The notes under the pieces were generated by a model, which made no database searches, was not told the DNA's origin, and was given only the letters and a program-made list of their open reading frames with translations. A stretch of DNA of 64,000 nucleotides from Berkiella sp964496435 (GTDB lineage: Bacteria; Pseudomonadota; Gammaproteobacteria; Berkiellales; Berkiellaceae), in NCBI GenBank assembly GCA_964496435.1, contig CAZBZP010000006.1, positions 1-64,000 on the forward strand, read 5' to 3'. The first letter of the stretch is position 1. Each line of letters opens with the position of its first letter. A program made the position numbers and the translations under genes. Below, in pieces: positions 1-8,842 of the stretch.

Positions 1-915
1 TTCATCCAAAATATTTAAGACTGCAAGACCAATCCGTGATGCCAAGGGATTACCACCAAAAGTAGAACCATGACTTCCTGGTTCAAAGACTTGCATCACT
101 TCCTTTTTAGCCATAAACATGGAAATGGGTAATATGCCACCACCCAAGGCTTTACCTAATATTAATGCATCTGGCTTCACGTTTTCATGTTCAAATGCAA
201 ACATTTTGCCTGTTCTACCAAGACCTGTTTGGACCTCATCTAAAATGAATAATACCCCATTATCCTTACAAATTTTCTCACAGGCTTTCAACCAGCCATG
301 GGGAGGAAAAATGATCCCCGCTTCACCTTGAATCGGTTCAACAAGAAAGGCGCAGGTTTGTGGCTTAATCGCTTTGGCTAGCGCATCAGCATCGCCAAAA
401 GGGATCTCAATAAAACCTGGTGTAAATGGCCCAAAACCACGCTGATATGCTTTCTCAGATGAAAAACTAATCACACTGATTGTGCGGCCATGAAAATTAT
501 CTTTAGCCACAATAATTTCAGCTTTATCTTGCTCAATTCCTTTTACTTGATAACCATAGCGTCTTGCGGCTTTAATGGCAGTTTCAACGGCCTCAACCCC
601 CGTATTCATGGGCAAAGCCATATCCAATCCTGAAAGTTGGCACAATTTTTCAGCCAAGGGTAGCAGTTGATCACTATAAAAAGCGCGTGATGTTACGGCT
701 AACTGTTGAGCTTGTTCATTTAATGCTTTTAATAATCTTGGATGGCAATGCCCTAAACTTACACTGGAATAGGCGCTGAGCATATCCACGTAGCGATTAC
801 CATCAATATCCCACACCCACTCCCCTTCACCCTTTGTTAACACCACAGGTAAAGGCTTGTAGTTATGGGCGCATCTTTGTAATTCCTTTTCAATCCAATG
901 TTCTGTTTTACGCAT
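1..915 (-). CDS. rocD: Ornithine aminotransferase, C-terminus cut by window edge
   Basis: PLP-dependent class III aminotransferase that converts ornithine plus 2-oxoglutarate to glutamate semialdehyde and glutamate in the cytoplasm. The translation starts MRKTEHWIEKELQ and shows the family features in order: LPMNTGVEAVETAIK near residue 100, the EPIQGEAGI and DEVQTGLGRTG blocks, and the cofactor lysine in LGKALGGG. About 305 residues are visible; the family usually has about 400, so the end lies beyond base 1. Its ATG lies inside the end of the upstream arginase gene (8-base overlap ATGCGTAA), so the two are translationally coupled steps of arginine breakdown. Confidence 0.93.
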   Translation of the reverse strand, partial: MRKTEHWIEKELQRCAHNYKPLPVVLTKGEGEWVWDIDGNRYVDMLSAYSSVSLGHCHPRLLKALNEQAQQLAVTSRAFYSDQLLPLAEKLCQLSGLDMALPMNTGVEAVETAIKAARRYGYQVKGIEQDKAEIIVAKDNFHGRTISVISFSSEKAYQRGFGPFTPGFIEIPFGDADALAKAIKPQTCAFLVEPIQGEAGIIFPPHGWLKACEKICKDNGVLFILDEVQTGLGRTGKMFAFEHENVKPDALILGKALGGGILPISMFMAKKEVMQVFEPGSHGSTFGGNPLASRIGLAVLNILDE

Positions 916-1792
916 TGTATTTCTCTAAAAAGGCGGCCACTATCTTCGAGATGATAGTGGCGGTTTTTTCATCCTGATCTCGTGTTGCATCAAATTCAGC
1001 TATTTCTAAACCTGCAAATTGCTTATCTTGTGCTAAATTCGAAATCGCATTAATCACTTCATCAATATTTTTTATGCCATCAGGTTCGGGCGCGCCTGTG
1101 CCTGGCGCAAGACTTGGATCTAAAGCATCGATATCAAGACTCACGCCAAAATATTTAGCCTGTTTCTTAAGATAATCTCGTGCCTCTTGAAAAACAGCTG
1201 CAAACCCCCGCTGCTTTACTTCATCCATATAATAGATTTTAACGTTGCGTTTTTTGAGTAGTTCTGCCTCACCTTGTTCAAAGCTTCTTACGCCAATTAA
1301 GACTAAATGCTGCGGATTTAATTTTGGCCCACTCTCCATTAAATTAACTAAGGCCGGCTCTCCATCACCCAATAAGGCAGCCAATGGCATGCCATGAATA
1401 TTATGGGAGGGTGTTGTTAGTGGCGTATGAGAATCCATATGGGCATCAATCCATACTAAACCAAATTCTCCTTTTGCTTGCATGTGACTTACCAACCCAC
1501 TCCACGTGCCAACAGCAATGGAATGATCACCACCGATAACAATAGGGAAGTGAGCAAAAGAAGGTTGGCTTATTGTGTTTGCCAAGCGCTGGTTAAAATC
1601 AATAACTTGTGCAAGACGTTGCTCATAACTGAGCTTTTTTCCCGTGGTATAAGGTATAGTTGCTTCTATGGTTTCCCAAGGTAGGCTTTTGAGAACCGTG
1701 TGCTGCAATACTTGCGGCCCTTGTTGGACTTCATGGCGTCCGGCCCCCCACCCCAAACAGGCAGCGATTAATGTTGCACCCTTGGTCTTCAT
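908..1792 (-). CDS. rocF: Arginase (ureohydrolase family)
   Basis: Cytoplasmic Mn-dependent hydrolase of arginine to ornithine and urea. All metal-ligand signatures of the ureohydrolase family are visible in order: GGDHS (about residue 87), DAHMDSHTP (about 116) and SLDIDALDPSLAPGTG (about 218). The last, with its PGTGAPEPDG extension, favours arginase over agmatinase. The length of 294 residues is usual. It is followed with overlap by ornithine aminotransferase, giving an arginine to ornithine to glutamate-semialdehyde route. No urease or urea transporter is visible nearby. Agmatinase or formimidoylglutamase is the less likely alternative. Confidence 0.92.
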   Translation of the reverse strand: MKTKGATLIAACLGWGAGRHEVQQGPQVLQHTVLKSLPWETIEATIPYTTGKKLSYEQRLAQVIDFNQRLANTISQPSFAHFPIVIGGDHSIAVGTWSGLVSHMQAKGEFGLVWIDAHMDSHTPLTTPSHNIHGMPLAALLGDGEPALVNLMESGPKLNPQHLVLIGVRSFEQGEAELLKKRNVKIYYMDEVKQRGFAAVFQEARDYLKKQAKYFGVSLDIDALDPSLAPGTGAPEPDGIKNIDEVINAISNLAQDKQFAGLEIAEFDATRDQDEKTATIISKIVAAFLEKYNA

Positions 1793-1879
1793 TACAATTT
1801 CCTGATAGGCATCAATATATCAAGTTTGGCCTAGGGGGAATTGAAATGCGAGTTGATATGGATGAAATTACAACCTTGC

Positions 1880-3967
1880 CTAAGCTTGGGCGTAATCACT
1901 TCTGATCTGCCAGCGTTGACAAATGTCTTGAATATCCGTGACAGATAAATCTTTTAATAAGGTTTCCCATGAAGGGAGCAATTCAAAATAGGCTTTATCA
2001 CGTGCAAAATCTGCCACTTTAAATTGTAACTCGCCCGTTTGACGTACACCCAGCACTTCCCCAGGCCCACGCAAAGATAAATCTTCTTCGGCAATAACAA
2101 ATCCATCTTGTGTTTCGCGCATGATGCTTAAGCGTGCTTGCGCCATTTCACTCAAAGGGGATTGATACAATAGAATACAAAAACTCGGCAAACTGCCTCT
2201 GCCCACTCTACCACGCAGCTGATGTAACTGTGCTAAGCCTAATCGCTCAGGATTTTCTATGACCATTAATGTCGCATTAGGCACATTTACACCAACTTCG
2301 ATTACGGTGGTTGCCACTAAAACAGCAATTTCACCACGATAGAAAGCTTGCATGACGCTTTCTTTTTCATCGGTATCCATTTTCCCATGAACTAAACCAA
2401 CCTCATAAGGAATAGCATTTTTCAAATCTTCCATGGTTGTTTGTGCTGCTTGGCAAGTGAGAACTTCTGATTCATCAATAAGTGTGCAAACCCAATAAAC
2501 TTGTTGCCCCTTTTCACAAACGCCTTTTAGTTTTTCAATAATTTCATCCCGACGTTTTTGAGGCACTGTAAGCGTTGTAATGGGCTGGCGATTAGGCGGC
2601 AAACTGTCTATCACTGAAATATCAAGATGGGCATAATGACTCATTGCTAATGTGCGCGGTATGGGTGTTGCTGTCATGATCAACTGATGAGGATAGCTTG
2701 CTGTTTTGGCTGATTTACCTTTTTCATGCAAGGATAGTCGTTGATGAACGCCAAAGCGATGCTGTTCATCGATGACAACCAACCCCAATTCTTGAAAGAT
2801 CACATCATCCTGAAAAAGCGCATGTGTGCCAATTACAACCTGCGTTAAGCCTAAAGCGATATTTTCTAATATATTTCGTTTTTCTTTGGCTTTAAGCTTG
2901 CTTGCCAATAATTCACAACGGTAACCCAGCGCACTAAACCACTGAGTGAAATGTGCTAAATGTTGCTCAGCCAAGATTTCTGTTGGCACCATGATGGCAA
3001 CTTGCTTGCCATTGGCAATGACCATCAGCGCAGCAAGTGCCGCCACTACGGTTTTACCACTACCGACATCTCCTTGCACCAAACGCAGCATTGGTTTGGT
3101 TTTGGTTAAATCAGCTTGAATATCCGTCCAAACACTCTCTTGCGCTTTTGTTAATTTAAAAGGGAGCCCTGAAATAAAATTATTAATAATTTTTTCATTG
3201 AGAGGAAAAGCGGTTGCCTCAAATGCTTTGGCTCTTTTTTTTAATTTTTTTAAACTGATGTAATGCGCATATAATTCTTCGCTTATTAAGCGTTGAAAAG
3301 CGGGATGTTGCCTTGAAGCCAAACCTTCTAAATCTTCATTTGCATTGGGTTGATGGATAAGGCTTAGCGCTTCTTGCCAAGTCATTAAAGGCATTTTGGC
3401 TTTAAGGCCATGTGCAAAGACATCATCATGCTTCACTTGGTTTTGATACTGCGCTAATAGCTGCGTTATCATCCGCCGCAACCATGCTTGGGATAAGCCT
3501 GCCACCAAAGGATAAATGGGTGTCAAACTTGTTGGCATGGGTTTATCTTGGTAGATGGTTTCACATTCAGGATGAATAATTTGATAGCCACGACTGCTTG
3601 CTTTAACTTGCCCATAACAACGCAACACGGTGTCGTTCACCCAATTTTTTTGCATATTTGGATGAAAATTAAAGAACAAAAGGGTTACAACACCTGTTTG
3701 ATCTGACAAGGTGAGTAAAGCACGTTTTTTTCTTTTACCCTCAATCGTGACTTTAATTATTTTGCCCTGAATAACTACGAACTGTTCTGGGTTGAGCGCA
3801 CGAATAGGAACAAGACGGGTTCTGTCTTCATAGCGATAAGGACAATGCAATAAAAAATCCCCAAGGCAATGAATGTTTAATTGCGCAAGCTTTTGGGCGA
3901 TTTTGCTGCCAACGCCTTTGAGTGTGGTGATGGGTGAGGAAAACCAATCCTTATTTTCCACGAACAA
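1880..3967 (-). CDS. recG: ATP-dependent DNA helicase RecG
   Basis: Branch-migration helicase acting on stalled forks and recombination intermediates. The 695 residues match the family length. Visible parts are an N-terminal wedge/OB-fold region (about 60-150), Walker A GDVGSGKT (about 299-306), the DEQH box followed by RFGVHQR, motif III TATPIPRTLA, and the C-terminal QLRGRVGRG and SLRGPGEVLG blocks. The first possible start is TTG at 3967, with GTG two codons later; both lie within the last codons of spoT, so the genes overlap by about 10-17 bases. It is the last gene of the gmk-rpoZ-spoT-recG series. Confidence 0.97.
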   Translation of the reverse strand: MFVENKDWFSSPITTLKGVGSKIAQKLAQLNIHCLGDFLLHCPYRYEDRTRLVPIRALNPEQFVVIQGKIIKVTIEGKRKKRALLTLSDQTGVVTLLFFNFHPNMQKNWVNDTVLRCYGQVKASSRGYQIIHPECETIYQDKPMPTSLTPIYPLVAGLSQAWLRRMITQLLAQYQNQVKHDDVFAHGLKAKMPLMTWQEALSLIHQPNANEDLEGLASRQHPAFQRLISEELYAHYISLKKLKKRAKAFEATAFPLNEKIINNFISGLPFKLTKAQESVWTDIQADLTKTKPMLRLVQGDVGSGKTVVAALAALMVIANGKQVAIMVPTEILAEQHLAHFTQWFSALGYRCELLASKLKAKEKRNILENIALGLTQVVIGTHALFQDDVIFQELGLVVIDEQHRFGVHQRLSLHEKGKSAKTASYPHQLIMTATPIPRTLAMSHYAHLDISVIDSLPPNRQPITTLTVPQKRRDEIIEKLKGVCEKGQQVYWVCTLIDESEVLTCQAAQTTMEDLKNAIPYEVGLVHGKMDTDEKESVMQAFYRGEIAVLVATTVIEVGVNVPNATLMVIENPERLGLAQLHQLRGRVGRGSLPSFCILLYQSPLSEMAQARLSIMRETQDGFVIAEEDLSLRGPGEVLGVRQTGELQFKVADFARDKAYFELLPSWETLLKDLSVTDIQDICQRWQIRSDYAQA

Positions 3968-6065
3968 TACGCGTTACCTCAGAAACTGTACGTAATCTTC
4001 TCATTGTTCTGGCGAGATGTGAGCGATTATGGACGCCGACAAGAAATTTGACCGTGTTATGTCTGCCATCTCTTTCGTCAACATGCACATTGATAATATT
4101 CGCGTTAGTATCTGCGATAGCACTGGCAAGTTGCGCCAGCACGCCTTTTCCATTAATCACATCAACAACGATAGGTACTTGAAAGTCACCTACAACATCA
4201 TCAGCCCATAAGACATTGATACATTGACTTGATTTTTTTACAATCTTAGCCACTTTGGCGCACTTTTCACGGTGAATAACGACACCTTGCCCCATGTTTA
4301 ATTGGCCAACGATTAGATCTCCTGGTATGGGATAGCAACATTTAGCATAGGTTACCACCAAGCCCTCTGTGCCTTGAATCATCAAGACACCCGGCTTCTT
4401 CTGCGCGAGCTTGTTGACCGTGTTTACTTCTTGATAGGTCATTAAGCGTTGAGCAACTAAGGGGGCCATGCGTTTGCCTAACCCTACCTCTTCAAAAAGT
4501 TCTTCTTTGCTAGCAAGGCCAAAATCTTTAACGATATTTTGCCAATTTTGCGCATTGAGATCGTCTAAATTAAAATTCGATTGCATTAAAATACTTTGAA
4601 TTAAACGCTGACCTAATGCTTGAGATTCTGAGCATTGCTGGCTTTTGAGCCAATGTCGAATATTACTTCTGGCTTTACCTGTAACTGCAAAAGAGAGCCA
4701 TGCAGGATTAGGGTGCGCACCTTTTGCGGTAATAATTTCAACAGTCTGTGCATTTTTTAAACGTGTCGACAAGGGCGCCAAGCGTCTGTCAATTTTACAG
4801 CCGACACAGGCATTTCCTATGTCTGTGTGTACTAAATAAGCAAAATCAACGGGTGTTGCACCCTGCGGCAAAGCAAGAATGTTACCTTTAGGCGTAAAAA
4901 CATAAACCGCATCAGAAAATAAATCAATTTTGACATTTTCAATAAACTCAAGAGAGTTGCCTGTATTTTGTTGAATTTCAAGCAGCCCTTTTAACCATTC
5001 ACTGCTATGAATATTTGCTGTTTCTTTTTCTGCAGTTTTATAAACCCAATGGGAGGCCACGCCATTTTCTGCTAGCTCTTCCATTTCCTGCGTACGAATT
5101 TGAACTTCAATTGGCACGCCATGAGGCCCAATCAAGGTGGTATGCAATGATTGATAACCATTGGCTTTGGGTATTGCTATATAATCTTTAAAGCGACGTG
5201 CAATGGGTCGATACATATTATGCACCACCCCCAAAGCTGAATAACAATCTTCGGGATTTTTAAGGATGATGCGAAAGGCATACACATCCATCACTTCGGA
5301 TAAGGAAAGCCTTTTTTTGTGCATTTTATTATATAAGCTATAAAGGTGTTTTTCCCTTCCCCATACCGAGCTTTCTTGAATGCCTTTATCAATCAAATGT
5401 TTTTGAATATCTTTTTCGATGGTTCTTATCAGTGCTTTGCGATTTCCCCTTGCCCGCCTCACTGATTCTTTTAGAACGCGATAACGCAGGGGATAAAGCG
5501 CTGCAAACCCTAAGTCCTCGAATTCTACACGCATATGATTCATGCCTAAGCGATAGGCAATGGGCGCGTAAATTTCTAAGGTTTCCAAGGCGATGCGACG
5601 TCTTTTTTCAGCAGGCATTGCGCCAAGCGTGCGCATGTTATGCAATCTATCTGCAAGCTTGATGAGAATAACGCGAATATCTTGCGCCATTGCTAGCATC
5701 ATTTTGCGGAAATTTTCTGCTTGCGCTTGTTCTTTGCTTTCGAAGGTAATGAGTTTTAATTTACTAACACCATCAACCAGCTCTGCTACTTTTTCGCCAA
5801 AACGAGATGCAATGGTGTGTTTATCAATGCTGGTGTCTTCAATGACATCATGTAGCATCGCTGCCATGATGCATTGATGATCCATATGCATCCCTGCCAA
5901 AATCCGTGCGACTTCAACAGGATGCGATATATAAGGTTCGCCAGTATAACGCTTTTGGCCCTCATGGGCTTTTGCTGCCGTCATGTAGGCTTGCGTTATG
6001 GCCTCTACTTGCTCTTGCGACAAATATAAGGCCAGTTGATCTCGTAAATCGGTAAAATCAAACAC
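3951..6065 (-). CDS. spoT: Bifunctional (p)ppGpp synthetase/hydrolase SpoT
   Basis: Stringent-response alarmone enzyme. Domains in order: HD hydrolase (YISHPVEVA about residue 45, then AAMLHDVIEDT), nucleotidyltransferase-type synthetase (DVYAFRIIL, then AIPKANGYQSLHTTL), TGS domain (VFTPKGNILALPQGATPVDFAY) and a C-terminal ACT domain ending at about 704. I place the start at a GTG (6065) behind a GGGGG stretch; a TTG three codons upstream (6074) is the alternative. The intact HD motif suggests hydrolysis is retained. It lies between rpoZ and recG as in E. coli. Confidence 0.96.
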   Translation of the reverse strand: MFDFTDLRDQLALYLSQEQVEAITQAYMTAAKAHEGQKRYTGEPYISHPVEVARILAGMHMDHQCIMAAMLHDVIEDTSIDKHTIASRFGEKVAELVDGVSKLKLITFESKEQAQAENFRKMMLAMAQDIRVILIKLADRLHNMRTLGAMPAEKRRRIALETLEIYAPIAYRLGMNHMRVEFEDLGFAALYPLRYRVLKESVRRARGNRKALIRTIEKDIQKHLIDKGIQESSVWGREKHLYSLYNKMHKKRLSLSEVMDVYAFRIILKNPEDCYSALGVVHNMYRPIARRFKDYIAIPKANGYQSLHTTLIGPHGVPIEVQIRTQEMEELAENGVASHWVYKTAEKETANIHSSEWLKGLLEIQQNTGNSLEFIENVKIDLFSDAVYVFTPKGNILALPQGATPVDFAYLVHTDIGNACVGCKIDRRLAPLSTRLKNAQTVEIITAKGAHPNPAWLSFAVTGKARSNIRHWLKSQQCSESQALGQRLIQSILMQSNFNLDDLNAQNWQNIVKDFGLASKEELFEEVGLGKRMAPLVAQRLMTYQEVNTVNKLAQKKPGVLMIQGTEGLVVTYAKCCYPIPGDLIVGQLNMGQGVVIHREKCAKVAKIVKKSSQCINVLWADDVVGDFQVPIVVDVINGKGVLAQLASAIADTNANIINVHVDERDGRHNTVKFLVGVHNRSHLARTMRRLRTVSEVTRIVRGK

Positions 6066-6089
6066 TGGGAACAACCCCCACTGATAATT

Positions 6090-6299
6090 TTAGCTATCAG
6101 CTTCATTTAAAATTTCGCGCGTAACAAACCCATTGGCTATTTCGCGCAATGCCACTACCGTTGATTTATCGTTTTGCCATGGCACCATGGGCTCAGCGCC
6201 TGTCATGGCTAATTGTCTTGCCCTTTTTGTTGCAACTAAAACAAGTTCAAATCTATTATCAACGCTGTTTAGGCAATCTTCTACTGTAATACGTGCCAT
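6090..6299 (-). CDS. rpoZ: RNA polymerase omega subunit
   Basis: Small subunit that helps assembly of the RNA polymerase beta-prime subunit. The sequence MARITVEDCLNSVDNRFELV followed by VATKRARQL is the conserved omega N-terminus. At 69 residues it lacks the variable tail of the 91-residue E. coli protein. A good ribosome binding site (GGAGAAGG) precedes the ATG. It lies just upstream of spoT in the conserved order. Confidence 0.97.
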   Translation of the reverse strand: MARITVEDCLNSVDNRFELVLVATKRARQLAMTGAEPMVPWQNDKSTVVALREIANGFVTREILNEADS

Positions 6300-6372
6300 T
6301 TTTGTCCTTCTCCTTCATTCTATTATATAAATAATATGTTAACTCACTTTGAGAAACTACACCAGTGTGTTT

Positions 6373-6993
6373 TCACTCATTGGCTTCAAAGGAAGCCAGC
6401 AATTTTTCATAACGCTTCTTTTGCGTATCAATTCTTAAACGTTGGGTTTTAAAAATCGCAACAAGATCTTCTAACACCCTTTCAAAATTATCGTTCACAA
6501 CCACATAATCATATTCATGATAATGAGAAATTTCTTGGCTTGCTTTTGCCATACGTGAAGCAATAACTTCATCGCTATCTTGATTGCGCGCTTGCAATCT
6601 TTCCAATAAAACTTCCGGTGATGGTGGCAGAATAAAAATACCAACACAATTTAATTGTTGCTTGATATTTCTTGCCCCTTGCCAATCAATTTCTAAAATA
6701 ACATCAATGCCTGCTTGTAATTGTGAAATAACCCACTCCTTGGAAGTGCCATAATAGTTATTAAAAACTTTAGCAGACTCAAGGAAGTGACCGGCTTTTT
6801 CTAATTGCACAAATTGCTGTTCATCTACAAAAAAGTAATTTACACCATTTTCTTCGCCGCTTCTGGGGGGGCGTGTCGTATGAGAAATTGAAACTTTTAT
6901 ATTGTCTAATTTGGTCAGCAAAGCTTTCACAAGTGAAGTCTTTCCTCCACCAGAAGGAGCAGAGATGACAAATAAAGTGCCCATCATGTTCAT
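6373..6993 (-). CDS. gmk: Guanylate kinase
   Basis: Phosphorylates GMP to GDP. The P-loop SAPSGGGKTSL sits at residues 10-20, followed by SHTTRPPRSGEENGVNYFFV (GMP-binding region) and LEIDWQGARNIK. The length of 206 residues equals the family norm. The chosen ATG has GGAG six bases upstream within the stop region of yicC, so the two genes are nearly contiguous. It begins the gmk-rpoZ-spoT-recG run. Confidence 0.97.
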   Translation of the reverse strand: MNMMGTLFVISAPSGGGKTSLVKALLTKLDNIKVSISHTTRPPRSGEENGVNYFFVDEQQFVQLEKAGHFLESAKVFNNYYGTSKEWVISQLQAGIDVILEIDWQGARNIKQQLNCVGIFILPPSPEVLLERLQARNQDSDEVIASRMAKASQEISHYHEYDYVVVNDNFERVLEDLVAIFKTQRLRIDTQKKRYEKLLASFEANE

Positions 6994-6996
6994 GTA

Positions 6997-7863
6997 TTAC
7001 TCCACATTTTGGATCTGTTCACGCATCTGCTCAATTAAGACTTTTAATTCAATAGCAGCACTGGTAATAATATTATCTGCCGCTTTTGCCCCTAAGGTGT
7101 TAGCCTCTCTATTCATTTCTTGCATCAAGAAATCCAATCGCCGTCCCACAGCTTCTTTTGCAGTTAAACTATGCATTACTTCTGTGGTATGCGCGCTTAA
7201 GCGTTCCATTTCTTCTTCAACATCAATGCGCTGAGCGTAAATAACTAATTCTTGCTCAAGACGCTGTGGATCTAATGAAGCTTGAATATCAGCTAATTTT
7301 TGGGTCAATTTTTGCTTTTGTCCTTGCAAACTGATAGGCAAACGTTCTTTTACCAAAGCAACTTGTTCTAGTACTTGGTTTAATTTTGCTTTAATCATAT
7401 GTGCAATCTGCTGGCCTTCTCGCCTTCTTGTTTGCACAAGATCATCTAAAGTTTGTGATAATAATGTCGTCAAAGCGGGTTTTAGATGAGACAAATCTTG
7501 CGCTTTTGACGTTAACACATCCGGATAGCGTAATAATTCCATCGCTTTAATCGAGGGCGTTACCCCAGGGTGTTCGGCAACAATATGGCAATTTAAAATA
7601 AGCTGATTAACTAATTCTGTATTTATTTGCAAACGCGGCGCTGTTTGGGTGCTGGGAAAAAAGCTCAAGTAACATTCCACTTTACCGCGACATACCATGG
7701 TCGAGGCTAAGTTACGCCATTCATTTTCCCATTCACGAAAGGCTTCAGGCATTTTAAAATTTAAGTCGAGATAGCGATGGTTTACAGAACGTAACTCCCA
7801 TACTGCCTGGCCCCATTCTTGTTGTAGGGCGCGTCTGCCATAAGCTGTCATACTCGCTATCAT
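6997..7863 (-). CDS. yicC: YicC/YloC family endoribonuclease
   Basis: Member of the YicC family, known in E. coli as an RNase linked to small-RNA decay. The sequence starts MIASMTAYGRRALQQEWG and contains the diagnostic ELRSVNHRYLDLNFKMPE block. The C-terminal DUF1732-type segment reads GRRLDFLMQEMNREANTLG followed by SKAADN-like residues. At 288 residues it matches the family. It is divergent from rph and directly upstream of gmk. Confidence 0.95.
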   Translation of the reverse strand: MIASMTAYGRRALQQEWGQAVWELRSVNHRYLDLNFKMPEAFREWENEWRNLASTMVCRGKVECYLSFFPSTQTAPRLQINTELVNQLILNCHIVAEHPGVTPSIKAMELLRYPDVLTSKAQDLSHLKPALTTLLSQTLDDLVQTRRREGQQIAHMIKAKLNQVLEQVALVKERLPISLQGQKQKLTQKLADIQASLDPQRLEQELVIYAQRIDVEEEMERLSAHTTEVMHSLTAKEAVGRRLDFLMQEMNREANTLGAKAADNIITSAAIELKVLIEQMREQIQNVE

Positions 7864-7984
7864 TAAAACGCGACTCCTTCCTTCAGTATTGGCTTTATAG
7901 TAGCCTGGAACCTAACTGCAAGTAAAATAAGTTAGTCAATAATATTTAGTTTGGCTTTAGATCGCTAATGCCGACTTTCCAGCA

Positions 7985-7990
7985 TATAAT
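7985..7990 (+). promoter_or_regulatory. -10 box of rph promoter
   Basis: A perfect TATAAT lies 32 bases before the rph ATG in the 159-bp yicC/rph divergent region. No good -35 hexamer is visible at 16-18 bases upstream, so the promoter may be weak or activator dependent. Inference from sequence only. Confidence 0.45.
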
Positions 7991-8022
7991 ATTTGCTCTT
8001 TTTTTTATAGAAGGTAATCAGA

Positions 8023-8739
8023 ATGCGCCCCTCAGCTAGAAACCGCGATGAACTCAGAGAAATTAAATTAACCCGCAATTATATAAAACATCCTGAAGGT
8101 TCAGTGCTGGTTGAATTTGGGGACACCAAAGTTATTTGTAATGCCTCTGTTATGCCAGGCGTACCACGCTTTTTAAAAGGCACTGGCAAAGGCTGGGTTA
8201 CTGCAGAATATAGCATGTTACCACGCTCTACAACCGAAAGAATGATGCGTGATATCACCAAAGGTGCGCCTTCCAGTCGTTCCCAAGAAATCCAACGATT
8301 TATAGGTCGTGCGCTACGTTCTTGTGTTGAGCTAGAAGCCCTTGGCGAAAATACCATTAATATCGATTGTGATGTTATTCAAGCCGATGGTGGCACCAGA
8401 ACCGCGAGTGTTACCGGTAGCTGTGTTGCGCTGGTAGAAGCTTTTCGTTGGATGGAAAAAAGAAAAATGGTTAAAAAGTTTCCGCTTCGACATTTGGTGG
8501 CCGCCGTGTCTGTTGGGATCTATAACAATGAAGCTGTTTTAGATTTAGATTATGCTGAAGATGCTAACGCTGAAACCGACATGAATGTGGTGATGACCCA
8601 GCATGGCGATTTTATTGAAGTCCAAGGCACTGCTGAAGGCAAAGCCTTTAAGCTCAATGAACTAAATAGCATGCTAAGCTTGGCGCAAAAAGGCATTCAA
8701 GAGCTTATCGGCAAACAAAAAAGGTTATTAGATATATAA
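8023..8739 (+). CDS. rph: Ribonuclease PH
   Basis: Phosphorolytic 3'-5' exoribonuclease that trims tRNA 3' ends. The N-terminus MRPSARNRDELREIKLTRNY is the classic RNase PH start. GWVTAEYSMLPRST (about residue 64) and DCDVIQADGGTRTASVTG (about 115-132) carry substrate and phosphate-binding residues. Length is 238 residues, identical to E. coli. An AAGG ribosome binding site precedes the ATG. The yicC/rph/pyrE neighbourhood is conserved, here interrupted by an inverted exonuclease III gene. Confidence 0.97.
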   Translation: MRPSARNRDELREIKLTRNYIKHPEGSVLVEFGDTKVICNASVMPGVPRFLKGTGKGWVTAEYSMLPRSTTERMMRDITKGAPSSRSQEIQRFIGRALRSCVELEALGENTINIDCDVIQADGGTRTASVTGSCVALVEAFRWMEKRKMVKKFPLRHLVAAVSVGIYNNEAVLDLDYAEDANAETDMNVVMTQHGDFIEVQGTAEGKAFKLNELNSMLSLAQKGIQELIGKQKRLLDI

Positions 8740-8756
8740 CTTAAATACTCTAATGA

Positions 8757-8832
8757 TTGCGCCCTGCCTCCCAACTAGCAAGGCCGCTCCTGCTCATTGA
8801 CACAGGGCGGTTGAGCAAGTGGGGAGGAGCGA
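8757..8832. repeat. Complex imperfect palindrome between convergent rph and xthA
   Basis: The gap between the two converging genes holds nested inverted repeats: GCCCTG (8761-8766) with CAGGGC (8803-8808), TGCTCA (8791-8796) with TGAGCA (8812-8817), and CCTCCCAACT (8767-8776) with AGTGGGGAGG (8818-8827, one mismatch). It is more GC-rich than its surroundings and has no T-run, so it looks more like a dispersed palindromic element than a simple terminator. Confidence 0.4.
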
Positions 8833-8842
8833 TTGATTCAAA

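Noticed and set aside
119..331. Small plus-strand open frame over rocD
   Set aside because: Antisense to a well-recognised aminotransferase; no ribosome binding site or family similarity.
5432..5877. Plus-strand open frames across spoT
   Set aside because: Antisense shadows of the conserved SpoT coding sequence.
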